DNA of 64,000 bases from Schlesneria paludicola DSM 18645 (GTDB lineage Bacteria; Planctomycetota; Planctomycetia; Planctomycetales; Planctomycetaceae), in NCBI RefSeq assembly GCF_000255655.1, contig NZ_JH636436.1, positions 409,636 to 473,635 on the forward strand, read 5' to 3'. The notes under the pieces are model-generated. The model did not search any database and had not been told where the DNA came from. It worked only from the letters and a program-made list of their open reading frames with translations. The translations under genes and the position numbers were made by a program. Below are positions 19,300-29,631 of this stretch, piece by piece (the first letter of the stretch is position 1; the number at the start of each line of letters is the position of its first letter).

Positions 19300-21099
19300 T
19301 CATTCAGGCGGTCTCTGTTTCCGAGTGGATGCATCGATCACGATGGTGTCGGCGACGAGATCGCCCAGGCGCTGTCGGAGTGGTGTCAGGGCGATGCTCA
19401 GAATGCCAGGTGTCCAGCAGAGCAGGCTACAGGAGTCGACGTAGAAAATGATTTCTCGAGTCAGGCTGCGAGCGATGCCGCAGGGGCGAAGTGTTGAACG
19501 CACCGTTTTGATTCCGCACCACCGCTTACCTGGTGTGCGGCCCGTTATGCCCTGGATGAGAAGAAAAACGAAGACGGAGAATGCGATCCAGATCGCCGTT
19601 AGCTCAACAGCGCGTCTGACGATCGGAATCGACGGATGAGCGACTCTTAAGTTGATCGCTTCCAGGAAGGCGGGCCAGTCCAGGCCCCATGTGAGAATTC
19701 CGCCGAGGATCAGGGCGCTCGTTGCAATCAACCCAATATCAATCATTCGAGCCAGACCGCGTCGGGCGAGCGATGCCAGCTGGACGGTCTCTTGCCCGAA
19801 GGCATATTCCGGAGCCGCATAGCGCCACATCAGCAACCAGACGCCGATGGCGCACAGGATGCTACTGCCGACGAAAATGCTGAACAGGATTGAAAGCTCG
19901 GTCTGGGTCTTGAGCGACGGATGAGGCAATTTCGATTGCAGTGGATGAATCCCGCTCGCATCCACGAAATAGACGAACGCTTCACCCAAGGGAGTCGCAA
20001 CGACGATATACGAGCTTTGTCCATCGGAGCGCGTGGCCGTGCAAAAGTCGCGCACGGCGAAGGGGAATGACAGTGTCTCCCAAGGTGACCAGTCTGTTCC
20101 ATCAAACCGATGAATCGTACCCGTCGACTCTTTCGGTTGAGCTTCTTCAATAATCAAGACGGCGGGTTGCCCTTCAATTAGCAGTGCACCTTTCGCCAGT
20201 TGTCGGCTGGAATGCATCGTAATCTCTGAGACGATCGCCGGGCGATCGCACACGAGCGACCATTTGACCAGTTGGGCGTCGTCGCCAGCGGAGACTCCAA
20301 CTTCATTTGATCCGACACTCCGCGGCCACGTCACCCTGAGCGGACCCGGGCGTTGGTCGGGCGACGATGCATTGGGATTGAATTCGATTCCCTGACGATA
20401 GAGCACGTATCCATTCATGCTGAGAAAGACGTGGGACTGGTCGCCGCAGCGGATGAGTTTGAAGTCGGGAAGATCGCCACGAAAATGAACAATGGTGTCA
20501 CCGTACGACCATTCGCAACTCAAATCCGGAAGATCGATGGGCTTCGTCGGAATCCAATCGTGTCTTTCGTGACGCGGTGTAAACACGGCAAGCCTTTTTA
20601 TGTCCGGACTGACATAGGCTGGTTCCCCGTCGATCAAAAACCTCGTTCCCTGATCCACGTGATTCTTGAACATGGGGATGTCCGATTTCTGAGCGATACC
20701 GTCAATCAGCTCGTAAGACTGTGCATTCGGGTCGCGGGGTAAGATCCACAGACGGTCTTCAAACGATGCGACGACATATTCGCATGTTGCTGGGACATCA
20801 AGTTGCCGGGCCGTCGTCCCCGATTCCGGATCGAATGTTCGGAGAGTCAAAGTTCGTGTTTTGTGATCGATGAGTTTGTTGTCCAAAAGGACAAATCGGT
20901 TTTGTGAGAAGGCGGCCTGAATCAACTCGCTCTTATGCGAGATGGGAATGCGACTGAATCCCGGGATCGAATGAACGGGCAGACTGCGTGATCTGAAATA
21001 TTCGATCGCGGCTGAGTAGATGAATGCAGTTTGCGGAACGGAAGAAATCGCCGCAATCAGGAACAAACCGATCAAATACAGGCGTTTGTGACAGGACAT
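19300..21099 (-). CDS. RDD-family membrane protein with large N-terminal sensor-like domain
   Basis: 599 residues. An N-terminal signal/anchor segment (about 8-25) precedes about 360 residues of probable extracytoplasmic beta-rich sequence with propeller-like strand spacing. A membrane helix follows (about 405-428), then a C-terminal RDD domain starting at ASLARRGLARMIDIG (near 445) with further helices and the GRTPGKRWCGIKTV signature. RDD proteins are membrane proteins of diverse, often transport-related function. The fusion to an exported domain suggests a sensor or channel. Its substrate is unknown. The ComB-like gene is the immediate downstream partner. Confidence 0.75.
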   Translation of the reverse strand: MSCHKRLYLIGLFLIAAISSVPQTAFIYSAAIEYFRSRSLPVHSIPGFSRIPISHKSELIQAAFSQNRFVLLDNKLIDHKTRTLTLRTFDPESGTTARQLDVPATCEYVVASFEDRLWILPRDPNAQSYELIDGIAQKSDIPMFKNHVDQGTRFLIDGEPAYVSPDIKRLAVFTPRHERHDWIPTKPIDLPDLSCEWSYGDTIVHFRGDLPDFKLIRCGDQSHVFLSMNGYVLYRQGIEFNPNASSPDQRPGPLRVTWPRSVGSNEVGVSAGDDAQLVKWSLVCDRPAIVSEITMHSSRQLAKGALLIEGQPAVLIIEEAQPKESTGTIHRFDGTDWSPWETLSFPFAVRDFCTATRSDGQSSYIVVATPLGEAFVYFVDASGIHPLQSKLPHPSLKTQTELSILFSIFVGSSILCAIGVWLLMWRYAAPEYAFGQETVQLASLARRGLARMIDIGLIATSALILGGILTWGLDWPAFLEAINLRVAHPSIPIVRRAVELTAIWIAFSVFVFLLIQGITGRTPGKRWCGIKTVRSTLRPCGIARSLTREIIFYVDSCSLLCWTPGILSIALTPLRQRLGDLVADTIVIDASTRKQRPPE

Positions 21100-21341
21100 G
21101 TTCTCGTCAAATCTTGTCTGGGGCGATCAAAGTTTGGGCGTCGGCCGTCTTCGATAGAGACGGAATGGCTTTGAGAGTATGGCAGTTTTCTATAGGATGC
21201 CGCAATTGCACGAAACACGATTCTGCCATGCGAACAGGTGGTGGCCGGGGTGATTTGACGACACGTGATGTTTTCACCATCGATCATGAATCGTCGTATT
21301 TGCTCTGCATCAAATGGAACGATCAGGTGCTTCATTCGAAA

Positions 21342-22025
21342 GTGATCCCCGTGCGACAAAAGATTCAACTTGCCGCGTTGACTTTCGCCTTATTGGCCAC
21401 CTGGAATGTGCATGCGTGGATCATTCCTTCAGATCGCGGGGAATGGCCGGTGAGTTGGCCCAAAGAACTGGAAGAGTTGAGGCCGATTGCAAAGTCACTC
21501 GATTGCGCGACGGGCCTGCAAGAGTGCATCTATACGATTCCGTTCGATTCGAAAGAAGACTTTGAAAAGTACTGGCCGAGTTTGATGATGGTTCGCACGC
21601 CCGGCTCGACACTCACACTCTCCAAAGTCGATGAGATCGAACCTGGATGGGGCAAACTCTTGACCAATGCCAAACCGTGCGTGCGGATTCGCGGTCCTGT
21701 CGCTTCCGTGTTGGCACGATATGAAAAATCGTTCGGCAGCGATTTGTCGTCCAATGATCCGGAAGCTGAGTCGATCAGAGAGCTGGTTGGCCCTCACGGC
21801 GAACTGCCCGAGTATGTGACTCAGATCCTCGTTAATCGTGCGACACCTGTGTGGCGTGATTCAGGCAAGGCTCCTGAAAACGTCGTGGGCTTCAAGCATC
21901 GATTGCGAGTCGACATTGAACTTGTCGTTGACGGGGACGTGATCGACCTGAACCGGATCCCACTTCCTCAGGACTCGCGAATCATTGATCGGCGCTTTCC
22001 CGCTGTCCAGGTTCCCAAACGCTGA
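21342..22025 (+). CDS. Hypothetical secreted protein
   Basis: About 227 residues from GTG 21342, or 224 from GTG 21351; the frame is open further upstream but without a sensible start. Residues about 4-25 form a signal peptide (VRQKIQLAALTFALLATWNVHA). The mature part is soluble, with segments such as IPFDSKEDFEKYWPSLMMVRTPGSTLTL, and shows no motif I recognise. It is divergent from the RDD gene and precedes the ceramidase-like gene by 165 bp. Coding is supported by codon pattern and the signal peptide. The start is uncertain. Confidence 0.6.
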   Translation: MIPVRQKIQLAALTFALLATWNVHAWIIPSDRGEWPVSWPKELEELRPIAKSLDCATGLQECIYTIPFDSKEDFEKYWPSLMMVRTPGSTLTLSKVDEIEPGWGKLLTNAKPCVRIRGPVASVLARYEKSFGSDLSSNDPEAESIRELVGPHGELPEYVTQILVNRATPVWRDSGKAPENVVGFKHRLRVDIELVVDGDVIDLNRIPLPQDSRIIDRRFPAVQVPKR

Positions 22026-22190
22026 ACCGGACTCATTTCTCTACGAACGGAAACTTCGTGCGACACGCCACGATGATCGCCTGCGGAAACCCGTCATCGA
22101 ACCGTTTGTCGATCACGTGCCGAAATGATTAGGCTATCGTGACCATCGTGGTGGCCTTGAATGCTGTTTCTTCCGAGCTGGGAAATCTGA

Positions 22191-23711
22191 ATGCGACTGC
22201 TGCCTCTCCGAGATGTTCTTTGCGTTCTGGTGTTGAGCACTTGTTTCGGTGCGGCGAAGTTACACGCCGACGACTTGCGAGTTGGCGTGGCGACGGCAGA
22301 TATTACGCCCGGATCGTCGTACCCGATGAGCGGTTACTACAGCGAGCGGTTGTCGACGGGCACGAAGGATCCGCTGCAAGTCAAAGCAATGGTCTTTCGG
22401 CAGGGGGATCAGTCGGCTGCGTTCGTGATCTGCGATCTGATCGCGATTGCCTCAGATCTGTCTCATGTCGTTCGTCAGCGCGTGGAGAAGCGTGTTGGGA
22501 TCCCGGCCGATCATTTGATTCTTTCCGGGACGCACACTCATACGGGGCCTGACTACGGACGGGAACTGTTCTGCGTCATGACGGATCGGCCGTTGCCTGC
22601 CGCGAAAGAGCGGCCACCTTATGTTCCTCATCTGATTGATGCGATCGTGTCATCCGTCGTTCAGGCGTACGAGTCGGCCAAACCAGTGAAGCTCGCGGCG
22701 GGAACCACGCTGCAACAGACACCGGTGGCATTCCATCGTCGCTATCTGATGAAGAACGGCGATCTGCGAACTTGGATCGGGCTCAAAGATCCCAACGTGC
22801 TGCGAACAGCGGGACCTATCGATCCTGAAGTTGGCATGTTGCTGCTGCGTGATCCGGCCGGGGGCAAACCGCTGGCGATGCTCAGTTCGCATGCCCTGCA
22901 TCTGGATACGGTCGGCGGGACCTTGTGGAGCGCAGACTATCCGTTCTTTATCGAGCGGACGCTGCAGGGGGCGCTGGGAGGGCAGTTCGTTTCGCTGTTT
23001 GGAAACGGTTGCTGCGGGAATATCAATCACATTAACCCGAATTCCACTGAACGGCCCGCCACCGATTTCATCGGCACGTCGTTGGGCAACACGATTGCCG
23101 CCGCGGTTCCTCAATTAACTGAACTTTCAGCACCACAACTGCAGGTCCGGCGCGAAGTGGTGCGATTGCCTCTTCAGAAATCGACGCCCGAACAACTCGA
23201 GAAGTCCAAGAAGTTGCTCCGCGAGATCCAGGGAGGCAAGCAGGCTGACTTCTATGAACATGTCGACGCGTACAAACGGGTTGTGCTCGAACAGCTGCGA
23301 AGCAATCCCAACGTCGAAGAAACGATGTCGCTGATCGGTTGGGGCTTGTCATCCACGAAGGCGGGCTCAGGTGAAAGCCTGCCGGTTGATGTTCAGGTGA
23401 TCACGTTGGGGCGCGATGTGGCGATCGTGGCACTACCAGGTGAAGTCTTTGTCGAATTCGGGCTGTCGATCAAGAATGCGTCGCCCTTTAAAACGACTCT
23501 GGTCGTGGAGCTGTCGAACAATGTCGAGACGATTTATTTGCCAACGCGAAACTCGTACGTCCCGACTCGCGATTCGTTTACGGGTGGTGGATATGAAGTC
23601 GTGAACTCAACAACGGCCCCCGGTGCCGGGGAATTGCTGGTCGAGGCGGCGGTTCGATTGCTCGTCGATTGCGCGCACCAATTCAAGGAAGAGCCCGCGA
23701 AGGCCAAATAA
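22191..23711 (+). CDS. Exported neutral/alkaline ceramidase-like hydrolase
   Basis: 506 residues with an N-terminal signal peptide (about 1-26, ending AKLHA). The mature start DLRVGVATADITP is typical of the neutral/alkaline non-lysosomal ceramidase family, as are the metal-binding LSGTHTHTGPD (near residue 108) and GNGCCGNINHINPN (near 270). Only the N-terminal catalytic region is present; the C-terminal immunoglobulin-like domain of true ceramidases is absent. Such shorter homologues are abundant in planctomycetes, where the substrate is not established. Hydrolysis of an amide or ester outside the cytoplasm is inferred. Confidence 0.82.
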   Translation: MRLLPLRDVLCVLVLSTCFGAAKLHADDLRVGVATADITPGSSYPMSGYYSERLSTGTKDPLQVKAMVFRQGDQSAAFVICDLIAIASDLSHVVRQRVEKRVGIPADHLILSGTHTHTGPDYGRELFCVMTDRPLPAAKERPPYVPHLIDAIVSSVVQAYESAKPVKLAAGTTLQQTPVAFHRRYLMKNGDLRTWIGLKDPNVLRTAGPIDPEVGMLLLRDPAGGKPLAMLSSHALHLDTVGGTLWSADYPFFIERTLQGALGGQFVSLFGNGCCGNINHINPNSTERPATDFIGTSLGNTIAAAVPQLTELSAPQLQVRREVVRLPLQKSTPEQLEKSKKLLREIQGGKQADFYEHVDAYKRVVLEQLRSNPNVEETMSLIGWGLSSTKAGSGESLPVDVQVITLGRDVAIVALPGEVFVEFGLSIKNASPFKTTLVVELSNNVETIYLPTRNSYVPTRDSFTGGGYEVVNSTTAPGAGELLVEAAVRLLVDCAHQFKEEPAKAK

Positions 23712-23892
23712 AATTTCGGTTACCATAGCGGCCGTTGATGCGAGATTTTGGTTGGCAAAACGCAGTATCTTGTGTGCGTCACGGATCTTGCGACCGTCAT
23801 AACCAGTCGTGAAGGGGCTTCGCGGTTGACTGTTGTGAGCCTGTTGGTGGCGCATGCTGGGATCAGAGAGCCCAACCCGTTAAACTCTAGGA

Positions 23893-25644
23893 ATGACACA
23901 GAAACTCTTTTCCGAATTGGGCTTGTCGCCCGAACTGCTTAAAGCCATCGAACGCATGGGGTTCGAGCAGGCGTCTCCGATCCAGGCCGAAGCGATCCCG
24001 CGGCTGCTCGAAGGCCACGATGTGATCGGGCAATCGCAGACCGGGTCTGGCAAGACCGCGGCGTTTGGGATTCCCGCCGTTGAATTGGCAGATCCAACGA
24101 ATCGCGCCGTGCAGATCCTGATGATGTGCCCGACGCGTGAACTGGCATCCCAGGTTGCTGAGGAAATTGCCAAACTGGCGGCGTTCAAGAAAGGCGTGCG
24201 TGAGCTGCCGATCTTTGGCGGTCAGAGCTATGACCATCAGTTCCGTGGCCTGAAGGCCGGTCCACAGATCGTCATCGGGACTCCCGGGCGGTTGATCGAC
24301 CATATCAAGCAGGGCACGCTGAAGCTCAACGAAGTTAAGATGGTCGTGCTCGACGAAGCCGACCGAATGCTGGACATGGGTTTTCGCGAGGATATCGAGA
24401 CGATTCTCGAATCGATTCCGACCGAACGTCAGATCGTGCTGTTTTCGGCCACGGTTCCGCCGCCGATCCGCAAGATCATTGAACGGTTTACACGCGATCC
24501 GGTCACGGTGCGAATTGAAGCGACTGCGCTGAACGTTCCCGCAATCGAGCAGTTCTACGTCGAAGTCGACTATCGATCGAAAACCGAAGTTCTGTGCCGC
24601 CTGCTCGATTTGCATGACGTGCGTTATGGACTTGTTTTCGGGTTCACGAAGATTCAGGTCGACCAATTGACGGAAGCGCTGATCGCCCGTGGCTACAGCG
24701 CCGACAAGCTGCACGGCGACATGACCCAGCCGATGCGCGAGCGGACGATGAAGCGGTTCCGCGATCGCAAGATTGAACTGCTGGTTGCGACCGACGTGGC
24801 GGCACGTGGGCTCGACGTCGACGATCTGGAAATCGTGTTCAACTACGAATTGCCGCACGATGCCGAGGACTACGTCCATCGTATCGGCCGCACGGGGCGA
24901 GCGGGAAAAAGCGGTAAGGCGATCAGCCTGGTCAGCGGCCGTGAATTTGGCCGCTTGCAACAGATCATTCGGTTCACCAAGTCGAAGATCCCGCGGATGT
25001 CGGTGCCTCGACTGGAAGAGCTGGAAGAGAAGCACGCGAACCGACTGGTCGAGTCGCTGCACAACACGATTCAAGCGGGTGACTTCAAACCGCAGGATAA
25101 GCTATTGGAAGATCTGATCGAAGCAGGGCACGCACCCGGCGAGATCGTTTCCGCCCTGATGCACCTGCTGGCGGAAGAGAAGCTGCGAGCGCCCGAACGG
25201 ATTGCCGAAGATGATCCGCGTCCACAGCGTCGTCCGCCGCGCGATCCTTCATTCGGGGATCGTCCGCCGCGTGGACCGGGTGAAGACGGTCCGCCGCAGA
25301 TGACACGTCCACGCGAATCGGCGGGACGGGGCCCGCGAATCGACGAGTCTGGTGTCTGGATCAAGTTCAATGTGGGTGACAACGCGGGCGTCTCGCCAGG
25401 CGATTTCGTCGGTTGCATCGCCAACGAAGCCAACGTACCGAGGACCGTCATCGGCGGCATTCAGATTCTGGCGACAGTGAGCTTTGTGCAGGTGGCTGAA
25501 GAGTTTGCCGAGCAAATTTTGGAAGCGGTCCAAGGCGTCCGCCTGCGTGGTCGACGTGTTCAGGCCGCCCCTGGGGCGCCGCCACGACGTGATTTCCGAC
25601 CGAGCAACGAAGGGCGACCTCAGCGGCGTGGGCCACGTTCCTGA
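23893..25644 (+). CDS. DEAD-box RNA helicase with C-terminal DbpA-type RNA-binding domain
   Basis: 583 residues. Q motif FEQASPIQAEAIP, Walker A SQTGSGKT, PTRELA, DEAD (VVLDEADRMLDMG), SAT (LFSATVP), and the C-terminal motifs ARGLD and HRIGRTGR are all present in order within residues 1-365. A Pro/Arg-rich linker (about 440-480) leads to a domain (about 490-565) resembling the DbpA/CsdA RRM that binds structured RNA. Roles in ribosome assembly, cold adaptation or RNA decay are typical. It could be named DeaD/CsdA or RhlE; the RRM favours the DeaD group. Confidence 0.93.
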   Translation: MTQKLFSELGLSPELLKAIERMGFEQASPIQAEAIPRLLEGHDVIGQSQTGSGKTAAFGIPAVELADPTNRAVQILMMCPTRELASQVAEEIAKLAAFKKGVRELPIFGGQSYDHQFRGLKAGPQIVIGTPGRLIDHIKQGTLKLNEVKMVVLDEADRMLDMGFREDIETILESIPTERQIVLFSATVPPPIRKIIERFTRDPVTVRIEATALNVPAIEQFYVEVDYRSKTEVLCRLLDLHDVRYGLVFGFTKIQVDQLTEALIARGYSADKLHGDMTQPMRERTMKRFRDRKIELLVATDVAARGLDVDDLEIVFNYELPHDAEDYVHRIGRTGRAGKSGKAISLVSGREFGRLQQIIRFTKSKIPRMSVPRLEELEEKHANRLVESLHNTIQAGDFKPQDKLLEDLIEAGHAPGEIVSALMHLLAEEKLRAPERIAEDDPRPQRRPPRDPSFGDRPPRGPGEDGPPQMTRPRESAGRGPRIDESGVWIKFNVGDNAGVSPGDFVGCIANEANVPRTVIGGIQILATVSFVQVAEEFAEQILEAVQGVRLRGRRVQAAPGAPPRRDFRPSNEGRPQRRGPRS

Positions 25645-25839
25645 TTCCTCTCAGCGAGCAATTCCCCATGAACAGGGTGAATGGCTCGCGCGTGTTTGCG
25701 GTACCTGTCGCAGTCGAAAGTCGTGGTGAGTTCTGTTTGGTTGATTGCGAACGTGACATCCGCTTGTCACTGATGCGCGCGCGACTTACGATTGTGAGTT
25801 ACTGACTGCTGGACTTCCCGCCTCGCCGAGGACGATTCG

Positions 25840-26310
25840 ATGCCCAACCCGCCCACTGACAAAACAATCCTGATTATCGATGACGATCGCGAGATCGCGT
25901 CGATGCTGCACGGTGTCCTGACTGGGAACGGTTACAAGGTCTATCTGGCCCCCAACGGCATCGAAGGCAAGGGCCAGATCGAGAACTTGAAGCCGGATCT
26001 CGTCATCACCGACATGATGATGCCCCGGATGGGCGGGTTTCCCGTATTGGAGTTCCTGAAAACATTGGAAGCTCCTCCTGCGGTGATCATGATCACTGCC
26101 AACGAAGGCGGTCGACATAAGGCTTATGCCGAGATGCTAGGCGTCGCTGACTACCTGCGGAAGCCATTCCCGATGGAAGTGCTGCTCGAGTCTGTCCGCC
26201 GGATTTTCGCGGCGAAGCAGGAAGACGCCGACAAAGACAAGCCCGCCCCGATCAAGCGAGCCGCACGCAAGAAGGCGGCGAAGCCGGAGCTGGATGGCGA
26301 AGAAGAGTGA
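25840..26310 (+). CDS. Single-domain response regulator with Lys-rich tail
   Basis: 156 residues. A CheY-like receiver domain covers residues about 8-125 with the acidic pocket D14-D16, phosphoacceptor D58 ([13 protein letters not shown]), Thr in MITANEG and Lys in LRKPFP. There is no DNA-binding output domain; instead a charged Lys/Ala/Asp-rich tail of about 30 residues ends in EEE. It probably acts by protein contact or as a phosphorelay intermediate. No histidine kinase is nearby. It ends 87 bp before the convergent small lipoprotein gene. Confidence 0.9.
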   Translation: MPNPPTDKTILIIDDDREIASMLHGVLTGNGYKVYLAPNGIEGKGQIENLKPDLVITDMMMPRMGGFPVLEFLKTLEAPPAVIMITANEGGRHKAYAEMLGVADYLRKPFPMEVLLESVRRIFAAKQEDADKDKPAPIKRAARKKAAKPELDGEEE

Positions 26311-26324
26311 ACTTGATCGAGTCA

Positions 26325-26344
26325 CGTGCGGAATGGTCCGCACG
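26325..26344 (+). terminator. Short hairpin after the response regulator
   Basis: Perfect 8-bp stem (26325-26332 with 26337-26344) around the loop atgg, 14 bp after the response-regulator stop and between convergent genes. There is no T tract, so termination is only possible, not shown. Confidence 0.35.
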
Positions 26345-26396
26345 GGTTCGGACAGCGATGCCGACGTCGCGTTCAGGTCTCTGCGGACAATGATGC

Positions 26397-26663
26397 TTAC
26401 TGGTAGCCCAGATTTCGCTCGATATCCTGGGCTTCCTTCGACATCAGCATCTTCTTCAGCGGGTCGCGTTCATCTTCCAGTTTCCGATTTCCGCGACCAA
26501 TCTTTCCGACCTGTGCCCATTTGTCTTCTTCCTCTTCCGGTTCAAATCCGTCTTGCTTGGAGAAATAGGGGATCCCATTCCTGATTCCCACAGAGGCGCA
26601 CCCGGGCAGGCAGCAGCCAAGCAGGGCGATGGAGCAGAATAGGGCACGGTAAGGGCGCAGCAT
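26397..26663 (-). CDS. Small lipoprotein, function unknown
   Basis: 88 residues. A hydrophobic signal (about 7-19) ends in a lipobox LPG-C22, so a lipidated Cys is expected. The mature part is hydrophilic, with an acidic patch (EPEEEEDKW) and a charged C-terminus. Similar tiny lipoproteins are common in planctomycete genomes without known function. It is convergent with the response regulator and divergent from the BshB1-like gene. Confidence 0.7.
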   Translation of the reverse strand: MLRPYRALFCSIALLGCCLPGCASVGIRNGIPYFSKQDGFEPEEEEDKWAQVGKIGRGNRKLEDERDPLKKMLMSKEAQDIERNLGYQ

Positions 26664-26775
26664 GACAGGGCTCCACGATCGAGCGGAGTAATTTTGCAGA
26701 GTATTTTTTGGGTGTTGGGAGAGAAGCGGCGGAGCTTATCTCAGAATCGCCCGAATCTGTCGAGGTGAGTTCCCC

Positions 26776-27498
26776 ATGCCCGCTTTCGCACAACCGCTTG
26801 ATCTGCTGGCAATTGCTCCACATCCCGATGACGCTGAAATCAGCGTCGGTGGAACATTACTGACGTGTCATCGCCAGGGCCTTCGTGTGGGGGTGCTCGA
26901 TCTGACCAACGGTGAACCGACGCCACACGGTTCGCCCGAAATTCGCGCCACAGAAACCGCGGCCGCCACGAAGATCCTGCAATTGGATTGGCGTCAGAAT
27001 CTGGGGCTGCCCAATCGGACGCTGGAACACACGCTCGAAGCGCGTCGCAAGCTGGCGACCGTCTTTCGCCAGACACGCCCGCGGATCATCCTGGCTCCGT
27101 ATTGGGAAGACAGCCATCCTGACCATGTCGCGGCAACCAGTTTGATCGAGGCGGCGCGATTCTGGTCCAAGCTGACAAGGACGGATATGGACGGTGAACC
27201 GTTTCACCCGCCGCGAATCTTCTACTACTTCAGCATCCATCTGCGGATTCATCCTCAGCCGTCATTCGTCTTCGACATCAGCGACGCAATCGACGAGAAG
27301 ATGGCGTCGGTCCATTGTTATGCCAGCCAATTTCTGACCGGCCGAGTCCAGGAATTTCCGACGGCCTTGGACGACATTCGCGACCGGGCCCGATATTGGG
27401 GCTGGTCCATCAACAGCAAGTACGGCGAGCCGTTTGCTAGCCGCGAATCGGTACGAATGAGCTCGTTCGCCTCGACTTTTGACTTCACGCCCCGCTAG
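26776..27498 (+). CDS. bshB1: PIG-L/LmbE family deacetylase, BshB1-like
   Basis: 240 residues. The zinc motif HPDD ([14 protein letters not shown]) near residue 17, the [16 protein letters not shown] stretch, and the second metal motif DSHPDHVAA near 117 match the BshB1 group of N-acetyl-alpha-D-glucosaminyl L-malate deacetylases in bacillithiol synthesis. The family also contains many other N-deacetylases. No bshA or bshC is in this window, so the bacillithiol role is inferred from sequence similarity alone. It is cytoplasmic, with no signal peptide. Confidence 0.8.
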   Translation: MPAFAQPLDLLAIAPHPDDAEISVGGTLLTCHRQGLRVGVLDLTNGEPTPHGSPEIRATETAAATKILQLDWRQNLGLPNRTLEHTLEARRKLATVFRQTRPRIILAPYWEDSHPDHVAATSLIEAARFWSKLTRTDMDGEPFHPPRIFYYFSIHLRIHPQPSFVFDISDAIDEKMASVHCYASQFLTGRVQEFPTALDDIRDRARYWGWSINSKYGEPFASRESVRMSSFASTFDFTPR

Positions 27499-27578
27499 CC
27501 GCGGGTCTGGTTTGTCGGCAATTCAAACAGGATTGCTGGAAGCTGTCCCAGGGGGGCAGCCGTCGCTTAATCAGTCTC

Positions 27579-28574
27579 CTACTGATCAGGCTCTTGATTG
27601 GTGCTTGTCAGACGCTCGTCAAAGAAGCGATCCAGTCCTTCGATCATTAGCGAGGTATCCTGGCCGCCGTACACGTCATTGTGATCGGTGTTGGGAAGTG
27701 TCAGCATTTTTTTTGTGACTCCACTGTTCGACATTGGGGGAGCCGCGGCGAACAGGCGTTGTCCGTTGACGAAGGGGACAATGGAATCGCGTGATCCATG
27801 GATCGACAGGACGGGGCAGGTCACCTGCGTGATTCGCGTCGCCGACGGAAAACGATCGATCAGTAGCCACGACACGGGTAGATAGGGGAAATGAAACTGA
27901 GCGGCGGCCACCAGGGAATCGAATGTTGACTGGACGATCAGGCCTGCCGGGATCATTCCGCCCTGACAAAGTTCGCTGGCCAAGCGCGTTGCGACACCTC
28001 CTCCGAGCGATTCGCCGTAGATCACAATTCTGCCGGGAGACACGCCGAGTTTCTCTGTCAGATGGTCCCACACCGTTCGGGCATCGCGAGCGAGCGCCGC
28101 TTCCGTCGGATGTCCAGCGTTGTCGCCATATCCTCGATAGTCGACGAGTAGCGCGTGGACATCCAATGACTGCAGCCGCATGAGTTGGGACATGCGATAA
28201 CCGCGATGCCCGGCGTTGCCAGGGAAGTACAAGACGACGAGTCGGTCGTTGGTGATCGCCTGCCCAAGGTTATTGGAGTCGACTCTCTTTGACGATTTTG
28301 CCAGAACCAGCCAGCCGTACAAGTCCAGCCCGTCGTGCGTCGGAACGGTCACATCGAATCCGCATCGGTCCAGTCCAAAGTCGCTTACGGTCATACGCGA
28401 CGTGATCTCGGGGTGATAAATCAATCGACGCTGGAAATAGGCGAGCAAAGCCAAGGCACCGACGATGGTGACAAGCAGAATGACGAACATGCGGCGAACC
28501 TGGTGGATCAGCGGACGTGAGGGATGTGGATTCGTGGTAGGACTGGACACGGTCGTACGATTGTTGCCAGACAT
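27579..28574 (-). CDS. Membrane-anchored alpha/beta hydrolase
   Basis: 331 residues from ATG 28574; a longer frame reaches 28667 but without family-like sequence. A membrane anchor at about residues 23-44 precedes the hydrolase fold with nucleophile elbow IYGESLGGGVA (near residue 187), VLSIHGSRDSIVP carrying the acid residue, and PNTDHND with the catalytic His. It resembles the BEM46/YtmA-type serine hydrolases. The substrate is unknown. It is on the same strand as trpG/pabA, 145 bp downstream of it. Confidence 0.85.
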   Translation of the reverse strand: MSGNNRTTVSSPTTNPHPSRPLIHQVRRMFVILLVTIVGALALLAYFQRRLIYHPEITSRMTVSDFGLDRCGFDVTVPTHDGLDLYGWLVLAKSSKRVDSNNLGQAITNDRLVVLYFPGNAGHRGYRMSQLMRLQSLDVHALLVDYRGYGDNAGHPTEAALARDARTVWDHLTEKLGVSPGRIVIYGESLGGGVATRLASELCQGGMIPAGLIVQSTFDSLVAAAQFHFPYLPVSWLLIDRFPSATRITQVTCPVLSIHGSRDSIVPFVNGQRLFAAAPPMSNSGVTKKMLTLPNTDHNDVYGGQDTSLMIEGLDRFFDERLTSTNQEPDQ

Positions 28575-28719
28575 CAGGTGTCCTACGTCCCGCGTGTGCG
28601 AAATGATGCCGACATGATACTTCTGGAAATTCAAACCGGAATTGTCAATTTGATGAACTCGCGACAAGCAGGCGAGTGGACGATGCTTGTGAAGCTGTCA
28701 GGGCAGAGTGGCCCTTCCA

Positions 28720-29310
28720 CTACAGTCCGGCGATTTTCAAAAAATTCTTGAGCAGCTCGATCCCGCCTTCTGTCAAAAAACTTTCTGGATGAAATTGGAC
28801 TCCGTGAATCGGATACTCGCGGTGACGCAGGCCCATGATCTCGCGGGCGTGGCCCGGGAAGTCGGCCCACGCGGTGACTTCCAGTTCGGGGCTAAGCGTT
28901 GCTTCAGGGACGTACAAGCTGTGATAGCGTGTCGCGGTGAACGGGTTCGGCAGGCCGGCAAAGACTCCGGTTCCCGTGTGATGGATGGGGGATGTCTTGC
29001 CGTGCATCAGACGCTCGGCGCGGACCACGGGTGAGTGGAACACTTCGGCCATCGATTGGTGGCCGAGGCAAACGCCCAGCGTTGGGATCTTCGGTCCCAA
29101 CTGCCGGATCAACTCCATCGAAATGCCCGCTTCATGCGGCGTGCATGGGCCGGGCGAAACTACGATTCCTTGTGGTTGCAGCGCTGCGATCTCGTCGATC
29201 GTGATCTGATCGTTGCGTGCGACGCGAACTTCCAGCTTCGAATCGATTTCGCCGAAACGTTGGACCAGGTTGTAAGTAAACGAATCGTAGTTATCGAGAA
29301 TGAATAGCAT
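28720..29310 (-). CDS. trpG: Glutamine amidotransferase of anthranilate/aminodeoxychorismate synthase
   Basis: 196 residues, typical for TrpG/PabA. It begins with [17 protein letters not shown] and has the oxyanion loop [11 protein letters not shown], nucleophile C81 in LGVCLGHQ, and the catalytic His-Glu of [12 protein letters not shown] near residue 170. It supplies ammonia from glutamine to TrpE or PabB for tryptophan or folate synthesis. The synthase component is not adjacent, so a dual role in both pathways is possible. Confidence 0.95.
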   Translation of the reverse strand: MLFILDNYDSFTYNLVQRFGEIDSKLEVRVARNDQITIDEIAALQPQGIVVSPGPCTPHEAGISMELIRQLGPKIPTLGVCLGHQSMAEVFHSPVVRAERLMHGKTSPIHHTGTGVFAGLPNPFTATRYHSLYVPEATLSPELEVTAWADFPGHAREIMGLRHREYPIHGVQFHPESFLTEGGIELLKNFLKIAGL

Positions 29311-29631
29311 TTGATTTCGAGGTTTGCGGTACGGTTCGCGCGAGGAAAATGTGTGAATTCATCTGACGTTCGCTGTCGAGCATGTCAGAATCGAGTTTCG
29401 GTTTCGGCGTACGAAACCGGCAGCTCTTTGATTCTCGCCAGTTTCCACCGCAGATCGGGGGAAGTAAACTGAGTTTGTCAATTTTATTCGTGTTGCGGGC
29501 GGTCGTGGGCGAGCGGATGGTTCGAACGGAATCCGATCGCTGCCGCCAATCCGCGAATTGGTAGGGATGGTGAATCCCACGAACGGCCTGTTTGACGCCT
29601 CAATTTCAGAGACCCAACGAAAGTATCCGTA
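29311..29631. other. Divergent intergenic region between trpG and the TIM-barrel gene
   Basis: 321 bp between outward-facing genes; it must hold both promoters. No repeat, RNA gene or clear protein was recognised. Short frames here lack any family-like sequence. Confidence 0.5.

Noticed and set aside
23887-25074. 395-residue minus-strand frame opposite the helicase
   Set aside because: Complement of conserved helicase motifs; Arg/Gln/His-rich shadow.
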